A stretch of DNA of 5,317 bases, from assembly GCA_013811765.1 (NCBI GenBank), contig JACCUO010000027.1, positions 1 through 5,317 of the forward strand, written 5' to 3'. The stretch comes from Thermoleophilaceae bacterium. Lineage in GTDB: Bacteria; Actinomycetota; Thermoleophilia; Solirubrobacterales; Thermoleophilaceae. The notes under the pieces were generated by a model that saw nothing but the letters and a program-made list of their open reading frames with translations, was not told where the DNA came from and did no database searches. The position numbers were made by a program, and so were the translations under genes. This document shows, piece by piece, positions 1 through 4,413 of the stretch (positions are counted from its first letter, which is position 1; every line of letters begins with the position of its first letter).

Positions 1-149
1 TCGCGGGTGCCCTGTTGGTCGGCCTGCTCGGCAACGCCGCATTCGGACTCTGGTGGCTCGACCCGGTGGCCGCCCTCGTCATCGCCGCAGTTGCCGTGGG
101 CGAGGGACTCTCGGCGTGGCGCGGCGACGGCTGCTGCGCGGGCCCCTGA
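1..149 (+). CDS. Cation diffusion facilitator-type transporter, C-terminal fragment
   Basis: Only the last 48 codons are in the window (first full codon at 3, TGA at 147-149); the 5' part lies to the left. The visible residues form two hydrophobic stretches joined by a short loop: GALLVGLLGNAAFGLWW, then LDP, then VAALVIAAVAVGEGL, followed by a short tail containing AWRGDGCC. From memory, this matches the last two membrane helices (TM5-TM6) of short actinobacterial CDF-family metal-cation/proton antiporters. In these, the LDPVAALVIA stretch begins TM6 and the protein stops soon after an AWRG...CC tail. The usual CDF cytoplasmic domain is therefore absent here. Such proteins export divalent metals such as Zn, Co or Cd across the inner membrane, but the metal cannot be read from this fragment. 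The metal-binding residues of TM2 and TM5 lie mostly outside the window. The family call is fairly secure from the tail alone; the substrate is unknown. Confidence 0.75.
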   Translation, partial: AGALLVGLLGNAAFGLWWLDPVAALVIAAVAVGEGLSAWRGDGCCAGP

Positions 150-238
150 GCCAAACCATCCTGCCGATCCCGGTCGCCCGCTTGGTAACGGTGACGTCGC
201 GGCGCAGCTTTCGCCTACGTGGCCTCCGGCGCGCGCGG
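150..238. other. Short convergent intergenic gap, no feature seen
   Basis: This 89-bp GC-rich gap separates the 3' ends of the transporter fragment (+) and the small charged protein (-). I looked for a GC stem followed by a T run on either strand and found none, so termination here may be Rho-dependent or use a weak hairpin. Confidence 0.4.
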
Positions 239-466
239 CTACTTGGTGTGGGACTTCCCGCGCGGGCCGTCGGACTTGTTGAGCGCCACCATCTGCCGCA
301 GCTCAGAGGCCCGCTGGGAGGCCGCCCGCTCGCGCTCGTGCTCCTGGCGATCCTTGCGCCCGGCCTTCGTGGTCTCTGCGTTGCGTTGTGCAAGACCCTC
401 GATGTGCGCCTTCCACGCCGAGCCGTCGGGCTTGGGGGTCTTTGGCTGGTCCGCCTTGTCGCTCAT
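239..466 (-). CDS. Small charged hypothetical protein (75 aa)
   Basis: The predicted 75-residue protein begins MSDKADQPKTPKPDGSAWKA. I chose the ATG at 464-466 because a good Shine-Dalgarno, GAAGGA, sits 7 nt upstream; an upstream in-frame ATG at 539-541 lacks one and adds an unconvincing 25 residues. After a Pro/Lys-rich, probably flexible N-terminus (residues 1-15), the stretch from about 17 to 63 is almost free of Pro and Gly. It is dense in Lys, Arg, Glu, Gln and Ala, as expected of one long solvent-exposed or coiled-coil helix, and it ends in ASELRQMVALNK. A Gly/Lys/Ser tail follows. There is no signal peptide, membrane segment or Cys. The pattern GSAWKAHxxxxxxRN...AGRKxR resembles short uncharacterised actinobacterial proteins I recall, but I know of no assigned function. 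Expression as a real small protein is likely; nucleic-acid binding or a structural role would be a guess. Confidence 0.7.
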   Translation of the reverse strand: MSDKADQPKTPKPDGSAWKAHIEGLAQRNAETTKAGRKDRQEHERERAASQRASELRQMVALNKSDGPRGKSHTK

Positions 467-473
467 GGACTTT

Positions 474-479
474 TCCTTC
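474..479 (-). promoter_or_regulatory. Shine-Dalgarno of the 75-aa protein
   Basis: On the minus strand GAAGGA is followed by 7 nt and then the ATG at 464-466. It decides the start of this gene and is the only clear Shine-Dalgarno among the starts in this window. Confidence 0.65.
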
Positions 480-520
480 GGTACCCCCAAAGTTCCTGAC
501 CACAGAAGGATGCAGGGGGC

Positions 521-595
521 GTGGGCACCCGGCGGTGGCACGTCTACACGGATGGTACGCCCTTGCCCTGCTGGAAGCGGCTGTCGAAGGCCTGA
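521..595 (+). CDS. Doubtful mini-ORF, 24 codons
   Basis: A GTG at 521 opens a 24-codon frame ending at TGA 593-595, reading GTRRWHVYTDGTPLPCWKRL then SKA after the start residue. An AGAAGGA sequence at 504-510 lies about 10 nt before the GTG, which is acceptable for a ribosome binding site. The residues are protein-like in composition (three aromatic residues, one Cys, balanced charges), and nothing else explains this divergent region. A second frame across the same bases also reads in a protein-like way, so the evidence is weak. It could be a tiny protein, an upstream leader peptide, the remnant of a decayed gene, or chance. No family is recognised. Confidence 0.2.
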   Translation: MGTRRWHVYTDGTPLPCWKRLSKA

Positions 596-681
596 CGCCG
601 GGCGATTGATGGTAGGTCGTGGGCGCGTTCGGGGCCCGCCCGCGGTAGCCGATGAGTGTGTTAGGCGCCCCTAACTCCTGC

Positions 682-687
682 TACCGT
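682..687 (+). promoter_or_regulatory. Candidate -10 element before the Cys-rich protein
   Basis: TACCGT fits the actinobacterial TANNNT -10 pattern and is followed by exactly 7 nt before the GTG at 695. A transcript starting there would be leaderless or nearly so, which agrees with the absence of a Shine-Dalgarno. The region 17-18 bp further upstream shows no good TTGACA-like -35. Confidence 0.35.
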
Positions 688-694
688 ATTTTGA

Positions 695-871
695 GTGGCG
701 CGGGAAGTGAGGCGAAAGAAGAAGTGCTGCGGCTCCACGCCGCGGTGCAAGCGTTGTGCGGTCGTGCTCAAGCGCCTCACCAAAGCCGGCTTCGCCGAGC
801 GCCACAGCCGAAATCTCTACGTCGTGGAGCACGTTCCAAAGAAGCAGATGAAGAAGTCCCGCGCGCGCTGA
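695..871 (+). CDS. Small basic four-cysteine protein with half-winged-helix-like C-terminus (58 aa)
   Basis: From the GTG at 695 the frame encodes 58 residues; a second GTG at 707 would give 54. An in-frame TGA at 692-694 rules out anything longer. I prefer 695 because of the TANNNT element 7 nt upstream; neither start has a Shine-Dalgarno. Residues 6-10 are RRKKK, followed by CCGSTPRCKRC, i.e. C-C-x5-C-x2-C at 11, 12, 18 and 21, which could hold a zinc ion. Next comes VVLKRLTKAGFAERHSRNLY, which resembles the recognition helix and wing of a winged helix-turn-helix, and a basic tail ending KKSRAR. The CC..S.PRCKRC.VVLKRL.KAG.AER pattern is familiar to me from small conserved actinobacterial hypothetical proteins, though I cannot confirm this by search. 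The strong positive charge suggests binding to nucleic acid; no target is known. The gene converges on the SNF2 gene with 4 bp between the stop codons. A longer frame at 652-879 in another phase is its shadow. Confidence 0.72.
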   Translation: MAREVRRKKKCCGSTPRCKRCAVVLKRLTKAGFAERHSRNLYVVEHVPKKQMKKSRAR

Positions 872-875
872 CGTC

Positions 876-3107
876 CTAAGCCACGACGCGCAGGTGCCGG
901 AACGGCCGGCCGCGAAGCTCGCGCACGACCGCGGCCACCATCGGCTCCTCGTCCCGAACCTGCCCGTCGGTCACCGCGTCGATCAGTGCGCGCTTTCGCT
1001 GGAGCAGTGCCACCATCGTCTCGTCGATCGTGTTCGGCGCCAGCAGGTACCACGCCGTCACCGCGCTCTCCTGACCGATCCGGTGCAAGCGGTCCTCAGC
1101 CTGGTCATGGCGCGCGGGGGTCCAATCCAGCTCGAGGAAGGCGACGTTTGATGCACGCGTAAGCGTGAGGCCCTGCGAGGCAGCCTTGATCGAGCAGACG
1201 ATCAGCTGCGGACCGTCCTCGCGCTGGAACGCGTCGACTGCATCCTGTCGGCGCCTGCCCGAGTCCGCGCCGAGGATGTGCGCGGCTTCAGGGAAGCGCT
1301 CGACGAGCGCGCGCTGGATGTCGATGTGCTCCGCGAACACCACCAGCGGCTCGCCCGATGCGAGGAAGTCCCCGATCCAGGCAAGCGCCGTCGGCAACTT
1401 TCCGCGAGCAGCCAGCTGCCTGAGCTGGTTCAGGCGGACGAGCTGTTCGGCGCGCAGCGCGGCGGCCACCTTGGCATCGATCGTCTTCAGGTCGAGCGGA
1501 AGGGTCTGAAGCCACGCGATCACATCCTCCTCCGCCAACCGGTAGTCATGCTCGTTCGAGAGCAGGACAGGCACGGTCTCCTGCCGCTTGGCGGGGAGCT
1601 GAGGCAGCACCTGCTGCTTCGTGCGGCGCACGTAGCAGCGGGCGCGCAGGTTCCAGTGCAGCCGGTCGTCGCTGCCCGCGGTGCGGAAACGACGGGAGAG
1701 GCGGGCACCGGAGCCGAACTCGTGCAGCCTGCCAAGCACTCGCAGCTGGGCGATCAGCTCGTCAGCGCGGTTGAGGATCGGGGTGCCGGTGAGCGCGAGG
1801 CGCAGGGCGCCGTCCGGGAGCCCGGAGGCAAGCTCCACGGCGACCTTCGTTCGCCGGGCGCGCGGGTTCTTGACGTAGTGGGACTCGTCGAGCACGAACG
1901 CCTTGAGGCCCCGGCGGCCGAGCGCACCGGAGTGTGCCTCGAGGATGTCGTAATTTAGGATGAGGATGTCGGCGGCTTGGGTTTCGCGGCTCCAAGAGCT
2001 GCCGGTTCGCCCCTCGAGGACCGCCGTTGTCCGGCCCGGCAGCCACTTGTGGCTTTCCCGCTCCCAGGTGAGCTTCATGCTCGCCGGGCACACCACCGCA
2101 GCCGGAAAGGCGCCGTCGGCCTCGAGCGCGGCGAGTGCCTGGACCGTCTTGCCGAGCCCCTGCTCGTCGGCGATGAACGTACGCCGCCGTTCGAGGGCAT
2201 AGCGCACCCCGGCCCGTTGGAAGGGGTGCAGCTCGCCGCCGAGCTCGAGGCCGTCCAGCTCGGCGTCTTCGGCGTGGGAAAGCGCAACCGTGGTGGCAGC
2301 CCGATCGTGCTCGACGAGAAGCTCCGCGAGGACCTCGCGGGCGGAGTCCTCGACCTCGACCTCGGGGTGCTCGGCGGTGAAGGCGCTGACCGCGTGAGCC
2401 AGCGCGGGGTCGGCGGGCACCTCCACGCCCCATGCGGCCGCACGGTTGAAAAAGCGCCCGTGGCGCGCGACGGAGCTCGCCTCCGGCAAGCGCCTGAAGG
2501 CCTGAGCCGGCGCCGGGTCCCAGCGTGTGCTGATCGCGAGCTGTGGCTCACCGTCCAGGTCGGACTCGAGCGAGAGCCGCGCAGGTGCGGGCCGGTGTCC
2601 TCGCACCAGCTCTTGAACGCTCGCGCGCGCAAGGTCGTCGAAGTCCGCGCCCTCCAGGCCACGGAGCTCCGCGGCGTTCTCGGGGCTGAATGGGACGAGT
2701 TGGCGGTCCTCGGCCTCGGCCGCCCGCCCCCCCGGTAGGTCCGCGGGGGGCTCGCCCGAGAGCGTACGAACGACGAACACCCCGCGGCCGTCAACCGCAG
2801 CCACCGACACGATGGCGCGCCAGCGATCGGAGTCGCCCATCCAGGCCAGGACGGCCGGGTCCGGAACGAGCTCTGGAAAGCGCGCGAGAAGCTCGGCCAC
2901 GGCCTTTGCCGCGAGTGGATCGGCGGGGACCCGCCAGTGCTTCCGCTGCCAGTCGAACCAGCGGCGGGGGAGCCGCTTGACGGCCGCGTTCAGCTCGACA
3001 TCGATCGGGAACGCGAACACGAGCTCGGGCTCCCGAGGGTCATCGGTGCGCAGCCAGACGCGGCCCGCGCCGGGCGTCTCCTCGTTTGGGGCCGAGTCCG
3101 AGGTCAA
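876..3107 (-). CDS. SNF2-family DEAD/DEAH ATPase, SMARCAL1-like, with two HARP-like modules (743 aa)
   Basis: This is a superfamily 2 double-stranded-DNA translocase of the SNF2 family, cytoplasmic. Motifs seen in order: Q-like ELHPFQRAGV (292-301), Walker A DEQGLGKT (314-321), Ia VVCPASMKLTWERE (338-351), Walker B DESH (407-410), III LALTGTP (437-443), IV VVFAEH (589-594), V SQGLTLTRASNV (644-655) and VI QAEDRLHRIGQ (669-679). All catalytic residues are present, so the ATPase should be active. The N-terminal 260 residues contain a HARP-like module (about 28-88: hydrophobic strand, KRLPRRWFDWQRKHWRVPADP) and a diverged second copy (about 190-256: AAAWGVEVPADP...AEHPEV). In SMARCAL1, HARP modules direct fork remodelling and strand annealing; a matching bacterial role is inference. 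No nuclease domain is fused. The start is TTG at 3105-3107; no ATG or GTG start lies between it and the upstream in-frame stop. There is no Shine-Dalgarno, but a TAGTCT element lies 8 nt upstream. RapA is less likely: its N-terminal Tudor-like domains are not seen. Confidence 0.92.
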   Translation of the reverse strand: MTSDSAPNEETPGAGRVWLRTDDPREPELVFAFPIDVELNAAVKRLPRRWFDWQRKHWRVPADPLAAKAVAELLARFPELVPDPAVLAWMGDSDRWRAIVSVAAVDGRGVFVVRTLSGEPPADLPGGRAAEAEDRQLVPFSPENAAELRGLEGADFDDLARASVQELVRGHRPAPARLSLESDLDGEPQLAISTRWDPAPAQAFRRLPEASSVARHGRFFNRAAAWGVEVPADPALAHAVSAFTAEHPEVEVEDSAREVLAELLVEHDRAATTVALSHAEDAELDGLELGGELHPFQRAGVRYALERRRTFIADEQGLGKTVQALAALEADGAFPAAVVCPASMKLTWERESHKWLPGRTTAVLEGRTGSSWSRETQAADILILNYDILEAHSGALGRRGLKAFVLDESHYVKNPRARRTKVAVELASGLPDGALRLALTGTPILNRADELIAQLRVLGRLHEFGSGARLSRRFRTAGSDDRLHWNLRARCYVRRTKQQVLPQLPAKRQETVPVLLSNEHDYRLAEEDVIAWLQTLPLDLKTIDAKVAAALRAEQLVRLNQLRQLAARGKLPTALAWIGDFLASGEPLVVFAEHIDIQRALVERFPEAAHILGADSGRRRQDAVDAFQREDGPQLIVCSIKAASQGLTLTRASNVAFLELDWTPARHDQAEDRLHRIGQESAVTAWYLLAPNTIDETMVALLQRKRALIDAVTDGQVRDEEPMVAAVVRELRGRPFRHLRVVA

Positions 3108-3197
3108 GCCAACGAAGACTAGAGAACGCCCGAGCCATCTCCGCCCAACCCTCTGTCGCCTGTCTCGGGCCGCACGAGGCAGCGGAGTTCGAGTAGC
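3108..3197 (-). other. Intergenic spacer with alternative inverted repeats
   Basis: This 90-bp spacer lies between the lipoprotein stop and the SNF2 start on the same strand. It holds a perfect 7-bp inverted repeat, GCCCGAG at 3128-3134 with CTCGGGC at 3164-3170. The 3164-3170 arm can also pair with CGAG at 3175-3178 in a smaller hairpin, so the two folds exclude each other. No T run follows either fold, so I do not call a terminator. A TAGTCT element lies at 3116-3121. Confidence 0.3.
3116..3121 (-). promoter_or_regulatory. Candidate -10 element before the SNF2 gene
   Basis: On the minus strand TAGTCT fits TANNNT and lies 8 nt before the TTG start. Together with the lack of a Shine-Dalgarno it suggests a separate promoter with a very short or absent leader. 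No clear -35 is seen, so confidence is low. Confidence 0.25.
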
Positions 3198-4298
3198 TCA
3201 ATCCCCGGCGGGCCGAGCCCCGGACGAAGCGCGCGGCTTGGGCAGCCGCGTGGGAGCCCCGGAAACGCGGATCAGCCCCTGGTGGAGCTCGAGTGACGGG
3301 TCATCGGAGCCGTTACGCGCGACCGGCAGAACGAACGCACCGTCCTCGGGAGACACTGAGGACGGGATGTCGAAGGCGGTGTGGGCCTCGAGGATGCCTC
3401 CCGGCGGCAGGGGAAGCTCCCGCGAGCGGGGTAGCAGGAAGGCGGCCTCTGGATATTCTGGCACCGTCCTCCCGGCGACGCTCAGCTGGGGTTGCAGGAA
3501 GCGGATTGGATGCGAGCTCGTGTTGACCACGCGGTACGCAACGATCAAAAAGCGCCCGTCGGGAACCAGCGGCGCAAGGCCGGGGCTGGTCAGCTTGGCG
3601 GCGGATTCGACCCCGAGGACGCGAGCCTCCAGAGCCGGGGTCGAGAGCTCGTCATCGGCGTCGACGAAGGTCCGCGGGATTCCCCTCACGCTGCACTCTC
3701 CGGTATCGCCCTCCTCGGGGTCCAGCCCCACGTCGCTGCAGGGCCGCTCGGCCGACTCCAGCACCGAGGCCTTCCCGCCGGAGGCGGCTTCGACCGCCCG
3801 CTCCAGGCGGTCCCACTGCACCGTAGTGCGCTTGGCGGGCCGGCCGATCCACCTGAGCACCAGCTTCGGCCCAAACGGCTTGACCGCCGTGAAGCTGTTG
3901 CCGGCAGGTTGCCAGTAGATGCCGTCTCCGTCTGGGCGGCCGCGCCCGAGGAGCCTCTTGCGGCTGTCCTCGTCCCGGGTCCAGAGCAGAGCGTAGGCAC
4001 CGAAGCGGGCGAAGCGGCTCGGCTTGAGCGGGACCTCGAGGCGGATCCCGGAGATGTCGCCCTCCACGGGCTTGAGTGGAATCCCGGTGAACCGCTCGAA
4101 CTGCTTGACGAACTCCGCGGGTGACTCCGCCGGGGCGGCGTCGGCCAGGTCCGATCCTCCGGATCGCTCGGGGCTCCCGGGGCCCCCGCTCCCCCCCGGA
4201 CCCTCGTTGCCATCCCCTCCGCAGCCGGCGAATGCCAGGGCGGCAAGCATCGTCACGAGGCGCACCGCGTGGCGGGGACTCGATCGCCGGGGACTCAC
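3198..4298 (-). CDS. Secreted lipoprotein with DUF4352-like C-terminal domain (366 aa)
   Basis: The GTG at 4296-4298 starts MSPRRSSPRHAVRLVT, a basic n-region, then MLAALAFAGC, a hydrophobic core ending in a lipobox-like FAGC. The lipidated cysteine would be residue 26, so the protein is exported and membrane-anchored. GTG 4305-4307 and TTG 4299-4301 are alternative starts; none has a Shine-Dalgarno. Residues 27-49 form a Gly/Ser/Pro-rich linker. Residues of about 60-172 form an unrecognised domain (SPAEFVKQFERFTG, later YALLWTRDEDSRKRLLGRGR and VKPFGPKLVLRWIGRP). Two cysteines at 187 and 202 could form a disulfide outside the membrane. Residues of about 222-325 resemble DUF4352, an Ig/telokin-like extracellular fold: GRFLIVAYRVVNTSSHPIRF, then strands ending in a PGGILEAHTAFDIP stretch. 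Such domains occur in many secreted actinobacterial proteins without known function. The frame stays open upstream to 4877, but that stretch is Arg/Pro-rich and antiparallel in phase to the HD-GYP tail, so I excluded it. Confidence 0.82.
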   Translation of the reverse strand: MSPRRSSPRHAVRLVTMLAALAFAGCGGDGNEGPGGSGGPGSPERSGGSDLADAAPAESPAEFVKQFERFTGIPLKPVEGDISGIRLEVPLKPSRFARFGAYALLWTRDEDSRKRLLGRGRPDGDGIYWQPAGNSFTAVKPFGPKLVLRWIGRPAKRTTVQWDRLERAVEAASGGKASVLESAERPCSDVGLDPEEGDTGECSVRGIPRTFVDADDELSTPALEARVLGVESAAKLTSPGLAPLVPDGRFLIVAYRVVNTSSHPIRFLQPQLSVAGRTVPEYPEAAFLLPRSRELPLPPGGILEAHTAFDIPSSVSPEDGAFVLPVARNGSDDPSLELHQGLIRVSGAPTRLPKPRASSGARPAGD

Positions 4299-4307
4299 CA
4301 ACGGCAC

Positions 4308-4313
4308 GTTATA
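4308..4313 (-). promoter_or_regulatory. Candidate -10 element (TATAAC) before the lipoprotein gene
   Basis: TATAAC differs from the TATAAT consensus at one base and stands out in GC-rich sequence. It lies 9 nt before the chosen GTG and 6 nt before an in-frame TTG, so the transcript would have almost no leader. A -35 match is poor (GCGGCA at 17-bp spacing). It suggests the lipoprotein is transcribed on its own as well as by any read-through from the HD-GYP gene. Confidence 0.4.
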
Positions 4314-4351
4314 GCGCCCCGTCGACCGCGTGCCGCAGCTGCGCGTCCGAG

Positions 4352-4401
4352 CCGCCGGGTTGAACTCTGACTCGGGCGGCCCGGTGGGTTCAGTTCGGCG
4401 G
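4352..4401. repeat. Imperfect inverted repeat, 14-nt arms, between HD-GYP and lipoprotein genes
   Basis: The arms are 4352-4365 and 4388-4401. Read as plus-strand RNA, all 14 positions can pair: 11 Watson-Crick and 3 adjacent G-U wobbles. Read as minus-strand RNA, the sense of the neighbouring genes, the same three positions become A/C mismatches. The 22-nt loop contains a small inner hairpin, CGGG/CCCG at 4373-4383. There is no following T run, so it is not a standard intrinsic terminator. Confidence 0.4.
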
Positions 4402-4413
4402 GGACGGGGTGCC

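Noticed and set aside
150..238. Intrinsic terminators between convergent genes
   Set aside because: No GC stem followed by a T run is visible on either strand here or at the other gene ends.
467..541. Upstream ATG extending the 75-aa protein to 100 residues
   Set aside because: There is no ribosome binding site at that ATG, whereas the inner ATG has GAAGGA at ideal spacing.
652..879. 75-codon plus-strand frame starting with ATG
   Set aside because: The overlapping frame from 695 has the ordered cysteine pattern and regulator-like segment; this one has neither and runs into the SNF2 stop.
1278..2738. Two long plus-strand open frames (1278-1958 and 1977-2738)
   Set aside because: Both are opposite the SNF2 motor, whose motifs are unmistakable; they show no domain and mirror its codon structure.
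876..3107. Helicase component of a phage-defence system such as DISARM or Zorya
   Set aside because: None of the partner genes (methylase, PLD nuclease, MotAB-like proteins) is nearby, and the N-terminus looks HARP-like.
3108..3197. A tRNA-like stretch (GAGTTCGAGTAGCTC)
   Set aside because: No acceptor stem, anticodon arm or D-arm can be built around it.
2812..3918. A 368-codon plus-strand open frame
   Set aside because: It lies antisense to the SNF2 and lipoprotein genes; its Ser/Arg/Pro-rich composition is typical of a high-GC shadow frame and no domain is seen.
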